From Strigops habroptila (lineage: Eukaryota > Chordata > Aves > Psittaciformes > Psittacidae): 64,000 nucleotides of DNA. The notes below the pieces were generated by a model. It made no database searches and was not told the DNA's origin. It saw only the letters and a list, made by a program, of their open reading frames with translations. The stretch spans positions 5,596,906-5,660,905 of the forward strand of contig NC_044290.2 of the NCBI RefSeq assembly GCF_004027225.2. Reading direction: 5' to 3'. The position numbers were made by a program, and so were the translations under genes. The first letter of the stretch is position 1; each line of letters opens with the position of its first letter. Below, in pieces: positions 1 through 15,000 of this stretch.

Positions 1-3000
1 CAGCCTCTCCAAGTTGGATGCATTTTTCCATGCTAAACTATAGCCAAATCCCTATGCAAAATGGAACATTGTACTGTGGTTTCTACAAACCTTTCCATAA
101 CAATCAAAGCAAGCAATAACCTCCACTCCCTGGGGAGCAACACGACCTCTGCTCACTCCCACTTGCCAAGTGAACAGTACTTTCCAATCTCTCTGTTGAG
201 CAGACAGGTAAAACACTATAACTGCTGTTACCTGGTGTCAAGGTCACCATTACAAGAAGTCTCCTTTAACTCCTGCACTGCCCAGGTTTTATAGGGGCTC
301 ACCCTATCATTTCTGCATCACTAGGTTATCAAATCATCCAGGAAGGAGAGTTTCTAGAGAAAGCGCTGACACATTCACATAGCCCCACCACAAACTGCCT
401 GCCTTTTCACAGCAGCACCTTTCCCTGTGCACCCCGCTTGGTCTCATCGTGCACAGAGTGTCCCAGTTTATACATTAGAGAGTGAATCAGCAAGCCAAGA
501 GCCCTGCTTGCTATGGATTAGCTCTCCATTGGAAAGGATAGCTCTCATTATTGTCATTAATCCATCCGAAGGAGCCTGGCCAGCAGCCCAGAATGGCTGG
601 GGTGGCCACAGAGAGTTTCTGTTCCCTGAGCATATTTTCATCTCCACCACGCTGAGCTCCCCACAGCCCTACTAACAGCCTCAGCTAATAGCAGAGCCAG
701 CTTCCAGCTCAGAGAGATCAATGCTAATATAATTACTAGAGCATCTTCCAGGAAATGTGCTGCCGGAGCCATGAGTGGTTAGAAGGAGAACAGAGAGGAG
801 TGATGGTGAGCATCACAACAGGGTGTCACCGTGCTATAAAGCGCCCCAAATTCAGGTACAAGACCTTGGAGAGAAGAGATTCTTAGTCAAGGTGATTGCT
901 GGCTGTGATTGCTGCTGCCTGTGGCTGCCAGCAGCAGTGCAGACACATATGGTTCACCACCTTGATGTGAAGATGCAAAGAGATCCTGGTGCATACAGGG
1001 TCTGCTAAATAAACAGGGCTGGCAGCAGAGTTATACCATGTATTAGTGTGTTTACTGAGCTCATAGGGCAAGGTTGTCAATTGAGAGCAGCAGATCTCTT
1101 CCCTTTAACCCCCGCAATGCTTTCAGACAGCAACTTCTGAGAAGGGTTTGAGCATTTTGCTACCCTCTGCTGCATTTTACAAGCAAGATCAGCACATTTT
1201 CTCTTTTTAAAGCATTTCACAAACTCTTGCAGGTCCAATATAGTCAAACAAGCAAGAAAAAGCAGCCTTAGGGGAAGACCACAAAGGGACAAAGCATCTT
1301 GCACAGACGCAAGATGCTGCACCAAGTGTAGGATGCAAGGGCAGACAGGCACATGACTTAAACTCCCCGGTCTTCTGGCTGCCTTTAGCTGACATGACTT
1401 CAGTGGGTGGCTGGAATGCCATCTATCTCCTGAGGCTGCTAAAAGGGAGCCCAGGATGCCAGCACCAAGGCGGGGAATCTTTTGACCGCAGAGGAGTTGC
1501 AACAGAGTGGCATCCACACACCCTGCCAAGAGGCTGACAGGTCCCTGTGTGAGGTCTGGGCACAACCACCCCTCCCCAGAGCAAGAATTGCCAACCCTGA
1601 TCCCAAATCTAAAGGCTTTTCCCATCTGCTGCTGTATGTGCCATCCTTCATCACAGCTTTGGCATCTCATTGGCATTTAGGGAGTTATGCTTGGAGAGCA
1701 ACAGGTCTGATTCTGGCTCCTGATGACTGTAAGAAGTAATCTGTCATACGTGGAGAGGACCATGGGCTAAAGTGTAACTGCCACCACTCTTCTTCCTGCA
1801 TGTGCAGCCCTGGCATACAGCCAGTGCAGTCAAGCAGAGAGCATTGAGGCAGAACTGCAGTTCCCCACGAGAGCAGTTGGTTCCACCTCTATAGGCAAAG
1901 ACCAAGTGACCTGTTGGCCTCTTCCCTCTTGCTGCTGGTGTTTTAAGCTCCAGCCCCACTGCAGCAGCTCCCTACTTGTGTGTGAGGAGGAAGCAACCAG
2001 TACCTCCTCAGCCCATGGCAGTCCCACCAGCACACCCCACCTCAGAGGATGCTACTGCATTGTGCCAGATCAGTCTGGTCATCTCTAGGCCGCAAAACCA
2101 TCTTCCCTGCTCCCAGCAGAGCAAATGTTAGAGCTACTGTGAAAGGAAAGGACTGGCAGGGTAGATGATCTGTGTTTTCTAGAGGAGGCATTACATTTTC
2201 GATGCTATTCTTCCTGAACAAATAATGCAGAGTCTCATACCAGCACAGCTAAAGATCTAGGAGAAAGTCCAGCTCTCCTTCCCCCAGGCTCGCTGGGAAG
2301 AGATCTCGTATTTACCTGTTTAAAAACTGAAAATCCGTGGCCAAAGCCAAACCAGAATCAGTTTGTGGTTTTCAGATTTCTAACAAGAAACTGTAACACC
2401 TTTAAGAAAGCATCTACTGTGCTTTAAGAAAACTGTTAAAAAGCATCTCACAGTTTCATCTAGTGAGGAAGAAATTTCCATTATAAGAAAAGTGGAAAAC
2501 TCCCTTGTTTGACCCAAAATGCACACTCAAAATTCCCACTGCAGGACTAAGCTTGGACTCGAAGCAGCAGATGCCATCCACTGAAGACAGGGACTAAAGG
2601 CATCTATTCTTCAATTTTCATGAGACTGAGATGTAGGGATTCACCCTTATATTTGAGCCAGGGAAAACTTATCCTGCCTTTAAGCTTTGCTCCTATCCTT
2701 GCTATGCCAACAAGCAGCTTGGGTGAAAGATGGAGATAGGGAGGACAGAGAGAGAAAAGAAACAGATGAATGATCAGCCTGGAAGAACTGAGATTACAGT
2801 GTTTGGGCTCTCCTTCCCATGATCCTCATCCATGCTATGATATCCAGATGAGCCTTGGACACAAATAAAAGCAGGAACACAGAAAAATCCCTGTAAAAGT
2901 GTTGGTTTCACTGGAGTGGGATGAGTTTTGGGGGTGGAACTGCATTTCCAAGCTACCCCTTGGTATCCAGCCAGAGCTCAGGCCTGAGCAATTGAGAAAA

Positions 3001-6000
3001 TCCAAATCGGGCTGATTTACTAAACCCTTCTGGACTTTGGCTTTGCATCTGCAAAGGATAAGTCAAAAGGCCATTGCTGATGCAGCGGAGGCTGCTTGAG
3101 CAGGGCAGGGATGCACGAGCAAGGGAGGCAACGCCAACCTCCGAGATTGCAGAAGGGGAACCTGATGAGCTGGCACATAACTGGGCAGTGTGAGACAAGC
3201 CACAGGAATGGAGTTTATTGTTCCCCTCAAGCAGCTTGGAGAGCAGGCAGAGATCAGACCGAGGTTTGATGGAAAGTAATTTGAGGCGAGATCGAGATCT
3301 CTGACAACGCTTTGGAAGCACACCCTGAGCACTGTGTCATGGTGAGCACTACACAGTGTGCCAGGCTTTAAGCCTTTTGCTCATCAGGATTATTTTTCCT
3401 GCCTGAAAGACTTTCAAGTGCAAAAGTTAAATCCCCTTGGATCATAGGAGGCTGATCCAGCGAGGCACTGACTACTACCCACCTGCAGAAACTCGCATGA
3501 TATATAGACATTATCAGCCCCACCTTTCTGCCCACACAACTTTTTCGTATCAAAGACCTGAGGGGTTTACTCCCACAGAAGTCAGTGTTGACCCTCCACC
3601 AAGCTGTTCTTCAAAGCATCACAACAGATCCATAAACACAAACATACAAACCCCAGCCACTTTGGTGAGCATCACGCGATGAAGCCCTTCAGGGCACCAT
3701 CTCTCTGCAGTTCAGATTGCAGAGTGCAACGAAGAGCATTGCCAAGAATAACCAATGCTTTTTGCCGAGTGGCAGGAGGACAGTCTGCTTGGAAAATACA
3801 GTTCACACAGGTTTTGGAGAGCCAGTGTTAGCCTTTGAAAACCTCTTCACCTGCCACCTACATCTGAGCTCCCATTCCTGCTGAAACAGTGAAGAAAGCA
3901 GCAGCCAGAAAGCTTTAACGCATCAAAGCTCCTTGAAAGCTAGGTCAGATCTTGAGAGGTGGTTCAGGTAGCTATGCTGTGAAACAACACCCTGAAAGTC
4001 TCAAAGCACTTTTAACTGCATGGTAAAGGCCATTATTCAAATCCCATAGATGGGGAAAAGGAGGTAAAGTGAGATGCAGTGAATTGGACCAGCACCTAGC
4101 AATGAGCAACCTGATCAAACCACCCTGATCACAGCCCTCATTATACTTCAGAGTTAATCACAAAATTGAGGCTCAGACTCCAACGTGCTGCATCCCCATC
4201 CTGGAGCTGAGCCAGGACAGCTTGCTGCAAGGGATCCAGCCCCTGAGCACCCTGAGATCTTTGTGGGTGCTTCATGCCTGGACTGGAAAACACTTCCAAC
4301 ACTGTGATTTGGTACATGGAGACAGAGGCTCCACTGCGAGAAGGTCAAAGCTGCTTAGACCAGTCCTGAGGCTGAGAACACGAGGGTCCGAGGGGGTAAT
4401 GTGCTGTGTTGCAATTGGTAACAGATTCACAAAGAGAGCTTGTGTTTATGGGCTGGGCTATAAATACTCCTTTTTGAAAAGGCATAACTGGAAAAATGTC
4501 TAAATGTCTATTTTTTCCTCCTCTGCTTCACCCACTCGAAACATTGACATCATACCAAGCTCCTACTGAAACAGAGTCATTCCTGAGACCCGGAACAGTA
4601 CAACTGTACCCGGCGTCAATGCCGGGGAAAGGAAAATAAGCATCTTTGTAGCCTGGGAGGACGGACAGAGCAGCGCTTGGGGAGGGGGAATTCTTCCATG
4701 AAAATGGCAGGGTTTCCACTGCTCTTTAATTCCAACAAAAATGACTCAGCAAAGCCCAAGTCCAGGCTGCCACAGCTTTGTCCGAGGCTCACTCAAGCTC
4801 CAATACTATTCCAAGAGGCTTCCAACCACCCAGGTTCAGCCTTACAGCAAGTGGTTCTCTCTAATCTCCCCCTCAATTTCATATTACCCCACAGAATTCA
4901 CCCCAAGCCACCTCTAAGGAAAGAAATCCACCTCTAAATGAGAGTAAGGCAGTTTACAGCAGACTGTGGCCCCATGGCACTTCCCCACAGGCTTTGTGAA
5001 CTGCTGCAAATGATGAGAGAGCAGCAAACACCAGTAGCTCCATCACCTCAGTGTCTGCAGCATCTCCCCACTGCCTGCTCGGGATGGTGAGAACAGGATG
5101 AGCACTGCTGGCAGTGTTTGGCATGAGCCATGAGCTACTAACTGTAACTGCTGGCAGCAGCTCAGTTCCTCCAGGGCTCAAACATGAGCACTTGTAGAGG
5201 GTAATGGCAGTGAGTGCTCCCTGCCTGGAGCTGCTGCTGGCACAATGGGCTGTGTAATGACAGATGAGTCAAGTGCTGAATGCAGACACAAAGCTGTTTG
5301 GGAAACGCCTTGGTGTTAGGTAGACAACTCTTAGCTCTGTTCACAGCCAACCCTACTTTCTACCTGCTGTGCTCCCAACTGTCGTAAAGCACCCTGAGAT
5401 GAAAGGTTCTCAATGACAAATCCTCCAACAAAAAGCTCCATCTGTAAGGCTAAAATACTGGGCTAGAGACACAGACACCACACAGACCTGAGCTAGGGAC
5501 TAGACTGCAGCATCCTCCCAGAATCAGCAGCACTGATGCTGCTGAGGTTTTGTCACCTTTGTGCCATGCTGTAAGTCCTTTCAGCAGGGCAGGCGTCTCA
5601 TCCAGACACATTCGTGACATGCTCAGGAACAGCTCTGGAGCACAGTAACCCCCAAACCCTCAGCAGCTTTGCATTCAGTCAATCCATCAGCCAAGCCCCA
5701 AAGCACCACTAAAAGCCTCAGCAGCGGTCCCCAAGCCACAATGGTCACCATTCTCCTCAGCCTTCTCATCCCATTCTTGAGTGCTGGCATATATATGACC
5801 ACACTCATTCCTGCAGGAAATCAGCTCCTATTTCGCTTAAATAAGGCAGTCAGCACCTGGCTTCTATCTATTTAATAACCTGGGCATCTGGTTTCAATAT
5901 AGTAGGCAAGGAGCAACCACAGCAAAATAAAAGTCATTTAGAGCTGCAATTAGCTCTGGGCCCCCAATTGTATATTATAACAACTAAGTAGGTGCTGCTA

Positions 6001-8692
6001 CATCTGTTGACAGATGCAGGGGGGCCAGTTCCACCCCACCTCCAAAAAGACACCCCACATCTCCTGTCCTCGGATCCCCAATGTTCCCTGGTGCCACATC
6101 CAACATTATGCTGATGCTCGTCCCTGCTATAGAGGAACAGAGACAGAAAAAATTGGCTAATGTATCCAGTGAGGAAAAGAGGAGAGCAAAGAACAGCCTG
6201 CAATGCCTCCACCAGCCCTGGACATGGACAGGGTTCCTCACCCAGACGAGACACTGGTGCAGGGATGCCCTGGGACACCTTCCCACAATGAACTCAACAC
6301 ATTCAAGCACTTGTATAAACACTGCACATGCAAAAGAAACAAGAAAATGTTTTCTCAGTCACCTCAGCTGCCATTTCTGGCTCTCTAGGGATGGTTTCAA
6401 CCTTTTTCTATACCATTTCTCACCACAGAACTGCCCATAAATAACTCTGGTCTTTCACCTGCAGAATAAGAAGCCATTCCCCAAGGGAGGAGGTGTAATA
6501 GTGAGAATGGTTTAACACAGGAGTATGAACAAGGCTTTACCAGAGCTGGTAAAGCCTCTGTGCAGGCACAAGGAGGAAGGTGGGTGTTTTCCTTCTCACC
6601 ATCCCTGAGCTGTGCGAACACATACAATTCACCCCTGCTTCAGCATCCTCTGCACAGGCAGAGCTGGCCTACAATGAACCTAGAGACAAGTCAGTGCTTT
6701 ACTGCCTTCACTGGGAATGTGTGGTTGCAGAGAAAACCAGTAACCCTGAGAAGCTTGGACAGTGATTCACATCACATCTAACATCTCTTCCACTTGCTTC
6801 AGTGCACACCTCCCTCCCCAAAACCCAATCCTAGTGTCAGCTACGTACATTGATGCTATTAAATAGGAACCATCAACCCCTTTACAGATGGTGACACCTG
6901 CACAGCAGGCTTGATGCCAAGAGGGTGCAGGGGGAGAGCACCCCCAGCCCTCTATCCATGAGCAGGAAAGACACATCCCTATGTGTCAGAGATGTGAAAC
7001 ATCTATGATCCCTAGCTGAGCCTCCCACTATTGCTGCAGTCACCCCATTAGCAAGGAGGCAAGAAAGTGACATCAACGCATTCCTTTTCCAGGATCCCTC
7101 TATACGAAAAGAAGAGTCAGAGGGAAGAGCTGGAAATGAAGGTTTATTTATTTCTTCCCAGTTCTGCGGCTTGTGACCAAAGCCACGGGTTGGCAGGAGA
7201 GACACTGCTGAGCACAGGGCTTGTGACATGCTGCCTCAGTGCGTGCGCAGGCACAAGGGGGGCGAGTTACCCAGGGCTTAAAATAGAGCAGGAACAAGTT
7301 TATTTATACATCCATAGAAAGCAGTGATTTCCCTTTTGTTTGCATTTTCCAGTTCTTTACATTCTTTTCTTGCCGAGGCCCAACGTTGCTTCCCAAAGCA
7401 TTCAGCCAAGGAGTGGCACTAGTCCCATCTCAAAGTCACACGAGCTGACAGCAGCAGTTGGGAACAGCACATTAGATGCATCACCTGATCACAAATACTC
7501 CTGATTATTAGATAAGTTGTTTAGAACTTCAACAGTTTTCCAGGGCAAATAACTTCCTCAGCCTGATACCATTTTGTTGGAAAAAAACCCCGTCAATTTA
7601 TGTTTTACCATTTTTCACCAGGGACACACTGTTGGAGGTACCCACAGGCTCTGGTACACAAGTTGGAAGGTCTTAATGAAGGAAGGTGGCCATAGAGATG
7701 GTACTAGAAAACTGGATTCTACCTCTTAGCCAAAGAATAATGAGGTGATGCCCTTGCAAATAGATTTAAGTAATCTAGCAATATTCCCCAGCTCTGAGCT
7801 GGCATGAGCTAGGATTAGAGACCTCCGGTATATGATTTCCAGTATCACATAAAGCTAAGGACTTGCAAAAACAGTCTCATCCCCCAGCAATTTTGATCTT
7901 AGCATCTCTGCTCATCTGTATAAGTGGGAAAGGAGTAGCAGGTCTTTTATCAGCTGGCTGATAGGTTTTGCTGCTGCATTGATTTTCTTTTAATTGACTT
8001 GTATGCACGAAAGCAGCACATGCATTGATGTATACGTATGGAAAGTCCGGTAAATGCAATTTGAACAGACCTCACACCCTAAGGACAGACAGGCCATGAG
8101 AAAAAGGGATAAAAGTACAAGCAAGTGCTCATTGTAAACTCCTCTCCCTTTCAATCCATGCTCCTTCAGCAACATAGAGCTTCAGTATAGATTCTCAGTG
8201 CACTTTTCCTCCAGTGACCAGCATCTCAAGAGGATGCAGATGCAGAGCCCTCAGAAGCCATCACCCCCAGCCGAATCCCCACAGTGGCTGCTGACACTCA
8301 GCACCGATGCCAGCAAGGTCACAAGATGCAGGAGAGGAAAGAACTGGGTCCTGTGTGTGCAGGGCTGTGTGGGCACACAGGCATCTCCATCTCCATAGTG
8401 TGCCTCTGCACTGCACCCTTTGTGGGGCATTTCCAAGCAGCAAAGCAGCAAACAGCTAGTGATGCATGTGAAGCAAGTTCAATAGGAAGAGGTTCTTGTT
8501 TTCTCCGGATCTGAGAGCAGACAAGCAGCAAAATGCAACACCACCACCTTCTGTGCTTGTCTGCTTTCACTCAAATGGGACTTTTAAGGAAAGAGGCACA
8601 AAGTTAAGTGTTATTTGCATGTGCAGTTTAATGCGCTCTGGAAAACACTTGAGAGCATCTTTTTCTTTTCTTTCTTTCTAGCTGCAAACAGA
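1..8692. other. Non-coding region downstream of CDRT4
   Basis: No exon could be recognised on either strand. The open frames are short, without conserved motifs or paired splice signals, and none resembles a tektin, the family expected next (TEKT3) from the human gene order. The only repeat remnant seen is a MIR-like stretch near 4.03-4.10 kb. On the minus strand, AATAAA polyadenylation hexamers occur at 7143-7148 and 7299-7304. They could serve a long CDRT4 3' UTR, but this is inference. Confidence 0.6.
4025..4100 (+). repeat. Possible ancient MIR-like SINE/LINE2 tail
   Basis: The stretch has the layout of the conserved MIR core and tail: a cattattcaaatccca-like block, then atagatgggg, a polypurine piece, and a gtgaattggacc block where MIR has the gacttgccc block. 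Identity is low by eye. It could also be chance similarity. Confidence 0.25.
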
Positions 8693-9078
8693 TCATTTCT
8701 TCTTGCTGGAACTTGCCAAGGAGCTACATGGTAGCACACACGGAGGTGGTTTTCTTGCAAAAATAACCCTACAGCATTCACTTGTTGATGGCAAACTGCT
8801 CTCAGGCTTCAGTATTCCTACAGAACCCCTCCCAGCCCCAAGGAGGCTACCTCTCCTCAGCTTTGATGGCGCTTGGGTTTCCTCCTCAGAACCGGTTTCC
8901 TGAGGCTCTCCGCCTGAGTCTGTCTTTCCTGAGCTGATGTATAAATCCCTTCTCCATTCATCCTGCTCAACGAGCATCTTGACCACGGGGGCTGTGTGGG
9001 TGACATAGGTAGGCTGTGGCCAGCGGCGCTGGATGAGGTGGCTGGGCAGACCGAGGTTGGCTGAGGGCAGCTCATGCT
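8693..9078 (-). CDS. CDRT4: CDRT4 terminal coding exon
   Basis: This exon encodes most of a CDRT4-like protein of unknown function. From the acceptor (a TTTCTTGGGTTCCAG-type site just above 9078) the minus-strand frame runs 127 residues to a TGA at 8693-8695. Two blocks match what I know of human CDRT4: the YVTHTAPVVKMLVEQ block (human has YVTYTSQTVKRLIE at the same place) and a late VIFARKPPPCVLP block (human IIFARKPMMRMLP). The middle is low-complexity and charged. It ends in three lysines, a few residues longer than the human end. The acceptor is phase 1, so at least one 5' coding exon is needed; the candidate is at 31653-31761. The gene is on the same strand as, and downstream of, TVP23B and FBXW10, as in human 17p12. 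An in-frame GTG at 9101-9103 lies inside the intron and is not a start. The family assignment rests on short blocks recalled from memory, not on a search. Confidence 0.75.
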
Positions 9079-12000
9079 CTGGAACCCAAGAAACAGACAC
9101 CATGAGAGCACAGCCAGTTACCTCCTGGCTTCTTCCCTCTTAGGGAACAGGTAGAAAGAAGGATGCCTTTGGTGACACAAAGGATACTCTTTGGAGCCAA
9201 AGACCATGGTTAGGATTAGTAATGGCTTTGCTATGGCCAGGCAGCACTAAGGGACGGCAGTGCCATTACAGGTAGCTACTCTGCATCAAGACTCAAATAA
9301 CCCATGCAAGAAACGGATGATGTCCATCATATATAGGTTTTGTACCTTTATTTCTATGCTTGAGCACAGGGTGTGATTGCATTGACCAAGGAGGAGCTGC
9401 AGAAGGTTAGTATTACACAGAGAAGCACAGTAGGAAAGAAAAAGGGGTGGAATCAGCAGTTTTCATTTCTGCAGCACTGACCAACAGCCAAGCTAACACA
9501 CAGCAGGACAAGACCACGCTGAAGATCTTCAGTCTCATCTTTCTGCTCTAAACCCCTTAAATCACTCAAGTCTTACAAGCACAAAGCCACAAAGTTGATA
9601 GAAATGCCTGGAGGGGTTAGGCTGAGCCCACTTGGGAAGATGTCTGTGCAAGGGAAGCTTCAAGGCAGAAAATCCAAGAAAAAAAGCATCATGCAGAACA
9701 GGAAGATGCATTCCAATAGATCTTGGAAAGTGAGATCATCAGCATTAGTATTTTTAGATACGAGGCTTTTCATAAAACCAGCTTGTTTTCCCTTAGATGT
9801 CATTAGTCCTTTAAGAATTATATAGCACAAAAACAGAGTTTTCTGTCTCAGATATTTTTCACTAACTTTACCTAATGCAACAGTTGACTTCATTCTGACT
9901 ACGTACTCAAAGTAGTAAAATGCAATCTTGTTCAGCACAACCAGCTAGAATAAGATGGTAGGAAAGTCCTGCTGACACAGGCAGGACCCTCGAAGGTCCA
10001 TTGCTGTCAAAGGCATGAACTTTCATGCAACAGCATGTTTAAAACTGGTCTGCACCAAGGTCCAAAAGGCAGCCTGCAGGCAAGAAAAGAAGGAAGAAGA
10101 GAGATGGAGCAACCAGGCTTTTCCTTAAGATATCCATCCTTAGAGTTTGAGCATCCCCCATACATGGTGGACACAGCAGTCCTAAGGAAATGGGGTGACT
10201 CAGTTACCCTCAAAACAGTCAAGGGCAAGGTGGCTGCTGTGGAGGGCAGCAGAAGCAGAACATGGTGCTATAAAAAAGCAAGGCTATTTGGGTCACAGAT
10301 GTGGAAAGCCTGATTCACAAAATGCTGCTAAATATTATTCTTTAGAAGCTTTATGAAGCATTTCATACATGAAGGCCAAGAAATACATGTTACATCTGTA
10401 GTCCTGTTCACCAGATGTCCCTGGAGGGCACAGCAGCCCTTGCTTTACCCTCCTGGCTGAGCACAGGGGGGGAAGGAGGCAAGCTGCTTCAGGTGGGGTT
10501 TACAAACCTGCCTGCTCCTAAATCATTCAGGTGTAGGTGGAAAGCCTGGTCTTACCTTTCACTGGGCACTATATTCTTCTCTTTTAATTGGGAATCATTC
10601 TGCTTCTTTTCTCCCCTTCTCTCCTGCAGAGGGTCAGTCTTTTGTGACCGAGCTTTGCATTGTCAGGGAAACACCCAGAACAAAACCACGCTGGGGTTTG
10701 TTAGGGCTCTGATATTCAGCTGATACCCAGGGTCCTCATCAGAAAAGCAGGTCAACTTTGGGTGTTCAGAGGCAGGGACAGAGCCACAAGCATTTCTCCC
10801 TAAGGTCCCACCACAAGCTCCTCGTTGAAATTAAATATTCTCATTTCTCTACAACTCAAGGCTCCAAGCTTTGTTTTTAAAGAAACATGCTGCTTCAGAT
10901 TATCTTTTGCTAAAGCCATAGGGACAGAAGGAGGGCGGAAAAACATGTTTTCAGTAGCTTCTGCACCAAGATGCATCTTGCAGGCTCCCAAGCTCAAGAA
11001 CATGCATCTCAGCCATAGTTCCTGCACCCTCTCTCAGTGCTGTGGCTGGTGCCAGATGGTCTCTGGGTGTGCAAAGCATCAGGAATTTGCTTTTCCATAA
11101 GCTGTTCTCACACTAAGCTCTGCCTTCCCACACTTCCCCTGCCCGGCCCCTCCGGCTCTGCTGCTAATACCCACTGACAATAGCTGCTTTTCATCCTATC
11201 CCAAAGGCGCATCCAAACAGGACAACGCCATGAAGCTGATGGCCCAGATCAGCCAACAGGCAGCCCAGGCTCTTCCCCAAGGTTATAAATAGCAGCAGCA
11301 TGACATGTTATCAGAAAAAGAGAAGTTTCCATACCAAAAAGGTTTCCCCGCAATCATATTGCTGTGAAGTTGCACTGTTCTGTACCAGTGCTATACACAC
11401 ACTCAGCTTTGCAATCAGGAAAAGCCCAACTGAAAAGAGTCTGGCTTTAAATTATGAGCTTTCAGACAGTGGCACACTCTGTGCTTAAAGGAAATGTTGA
11501 TTTTGACAAGCTGAGATAGTCCATGTCTCTTCAAACATCTGTTCTGACTCACCACTTGTGGAGTTTTTAACCCTCGTTACAGAACTGGTTTACAATTCAG
11601 CTCATCAGGCTAATGCGCACAAAGCAACTACAAAAGGGTTAAGGAAAAAAGTCTTGTTAAAGGACAATTCAACTCTTTTCCAAGTGTTTCTGATGACTGG
11701 GGAGCTCTGGCTCAGCCTGTCCTCCAGAGACTGGAAAGACAGCGTGGGACCCCCAGCCTCAAAAGGAATTCACATGCCAGGAGCTGCTCTGAGCAGCAAC
11801 TGCAGAGGACACATGACAGCAAGCACGTGTTTGAGCTAAAGCACTGCAACCTGGTGGATAAAACAGCAGGTCAGGCACCAAACACCACTAGTGAAGCACA
11901 AAAAGAGCTGATCTGGAGCCCCTTTCTGCACTGTTGTAGTCTGTGGCTCAGGTCTTTGTAAGATGAATAAACACAGGGAGTGAAGCCTGGGCATGCAGCC

Positions 12001-15000
12001 ACTGCACGGGGCTGAGCTGTAAATTCAATCCAGCAGTAACAAAGCACATGGAAAGAACGACATGAGCCCCAGAGGCACAGCAAAACCTCCCCTCCTGTTC
12101 CCAGGCAAGCCCCAAACAGCTGCGAGATGGGTACAAGGGCCATGGCCAAACCAGCAGCACCAGCTCCTGACACACACAACATGTGAGTGAGGACCACACC
12201 ATAAGGAGATGGTGGAGCTGTTTCTGCACATAGGCCCAACACAAGATGTGCTGCATGTTTTGCAGAGCAAGCTAAGGTCCAGCCAAGTCCCTTACCCAAA
12301 CAACTGTGCAATGATAAGGCAATGAGTGAGCACAACAAGGTGGTGGAATAGAGAAGGACAAATGTTACAGTGCTAAGACGTGGCTCCAAACTCTTGCACA
12401 CCTGGAACATTTACCTTTGCTGTACCAAGCCAGATGTTCCTGATGTGAAGAGGCTAGCTAAGCTCACGATTTCAGGGAAGGAGGACACATGCATGCACCA
12501 GGTATGTATCCTAATATTTCAGTGTTTGCATGATATTATTTGATCCTGGATAAATACTGCTACTTACATGATATACATGATATGCTACAGCATGATCTCA
12601 CAGGGCAATAAAGAGTTTCCTAGATGGTGAGGAAAAAGAAGCAGTGTGATGGACAGCAGCCCTAGTTTGGATATTTGGTGAAGTGGGAACATTAGGTGAC
12701 AGGATGAAGTCTGGATACCCACCAGGTGACTTGTCCTGTGTAGTTCTATATGCTCAGGTGCAAAGAACCTCAGATAACAGCAATAAGATCTGCTTTCCAA
12801 GTTGCCCATGCTGGAGTGCTGACACACAGACTGACGCAAATCCCAGACATTCCTCCTCTGACCTTATCTCCAGCCCTTTCCAAACTAGCAATGACTAGAG
12901 AAGCCCCTGGGAGAGAAGACACAAACATCACCCAGACCACAGAGCCTAAATCCATCAGCTTTCCCTGCATTACATCCCTGCAGAGGTCACCACAGCAGTG
13001 ACTCCTTCACACCGTCAGCATGACAGGAGACAGCCAAATGCCACAACAGTACTGGGAGCTGAAGATGGGAATGCAAAGCACTGGAGAGAAGATGCCAAGG
13101 GAAAGCCCAGAGCTGACAACACCCCAGCAAAATGAGATGGGATCATCAGCAACCATTTGTTATTTACAGCTTGTGCTTGGCTACTGGCCTGGAAGTGATT
13201 GCAGAACCCAGGGACAAAAGGCTCCACAACATCCCAGGGAAACCTCTAAGTATATCAGCTCCTCTGCTTTACAAGCACCTGCTAATGAAACCTGTCTCCA
13301 GGATTGTCCTGGTAAAGGCTTTCCAGAGCAGAATTGGGCCAGCTTCCTTCCCACTGCAGTGACAGGGTTATTGCCTGCCATATCTTCTGCAAACCCTGCC
13401 TGGGGTTTATCTAAAGCTGTCCACACTGCTTTGTTATCTGCTTGTGAACTGTTTCAATGGGAAACACTCCAACACACTCCTCTCCCGTCCTGACGCCAGC
13501 TCAGCATCTCACAGGCATGCACTGGGGAGCTCCATGGTGGGGTTTTCACATTCCTTCCAGGCTGTGGTTTCCAGTGACAACCCTGACTGTAACACAGCAC
13601 ACCCTGATAACACACCAGCTCAGCATCAGGTCTGGCCTGCCACATACCACCCAATACAGCTGAGACAAGGCACACATCATCATGGACCACTGTCACAAGC
13701 ATCAGCCCAGCCACAGGGCCACCTGCAGTCTAACCACTGGGAAATGTGGCTCCTCATGTAGAGTACAACCATGGCCATGAGTGCCAGGACTTCACCCCCC
13801 AGAACCACCCATTCCCCTTCCATTTCTGCTTCTACCTCATGTTCTTCACCCTCTGCTCTTACTGTTCATCCTTGACAGTCAGTGCACTGTGAGAAGAGAT
13901 GATGGGTTCTGCAAAGCTCTCCATCCACATCCTATCCTGCACTTTTGTTGGGTCTTGAACTCAGTCCACATCCAAATTCACCAATTCCCTTCCCTGGGAT
14001 AAGTAGCCAATGCCAAATGTAAGGACAGACCCTGACTGAAGCAGCAAGATCAGGCAATGGCTAAAACCAGTAATGAGAGCAAGGGCATCAGGGTGCCTCA
14101 GCTGCTCAGGTGCAACTATAAAGCCAGCTTAGTATTGCCTTTCACTTGGGACAGCTGAGAGACAAGAGATGAGAGCCAGGCCCATCCAGCACACAGACAT
14201 TCCTGAAGAGTCCAGTTTTGCAGCATTCATGTGCCTTTGCTGAATGTGCCAGCCCTGGAACATAAGACCAAAACACGTCTCCCACCTGGAAGATTTCCAA
14301 AGAGGGCCATGAAGGATGCAATATCTAGAATGGGACTGTAAAAACACCCTGTGTTAGCTTAACTTTTTCCTCCTGAAATAAAAGTCATCCAACCCAAAAA
14401 ATTCCCTATTGACTTCAGTGGGAGTATTTTTGAAAACCACAGAAGCAGCACTGATCAAATCTGATTTTCTTTTACTGTCATCAATGGACTGGTATCTAAA
14501 TGGAATAATTCAGGAGACTTACTCTCCTGGACAATGAGCAACCCCCCAGCAACCAACCCACCCAGCCTGGTAGGGAGCAGCAGCCTGTCACCAGCTAGGC
14601 AGTGCTGGGGTCTCCATCCTGCTTGTGGGATGGATGGTACTGAGCAGTGGCCAGGTAGCACATCTATTATCTAAGGTGATTAAAAACATGCCATCCTCTG
14701 TAAGAGAAAGGGTTAAGCTGTTTGGGCTTGTAAGGCATTTTCAGACTGCAGCTTCCTAACTTCATACGTGACCAGTCTTTCATCTTAATATCAAGTAGAA
14801 TTTACTTGAGGACAGTATCAGGTTCAAGACACATGTATACACAGTGCATGTTTTACAAGGATGCATATTTTACACCTGTCACCATTCTTTCTGGAAATTT
14901 ATTGTCTGACAGACTTCTGCTGTTAAATGTTAATGGATAGCAGAGGAGGACAGTGCCTCACACCTTTCCCACAGCCCTACAAAGGCTGACCATCTTCACC

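Noticed and set aside
1077-1676. 199-codon minus-strand open frame
   Set aside because: Low-information sequence with three other open frames overlapping it; no family similarity seen, including to tektins.
3560-3590. Short phrase resembling an ancient amniote repeat (tcccacagaagtcagtg; a related phrase at 14411-14427)
   Set aside because: Only about 20 bp match a pattern I remember; too little to call a repeat.
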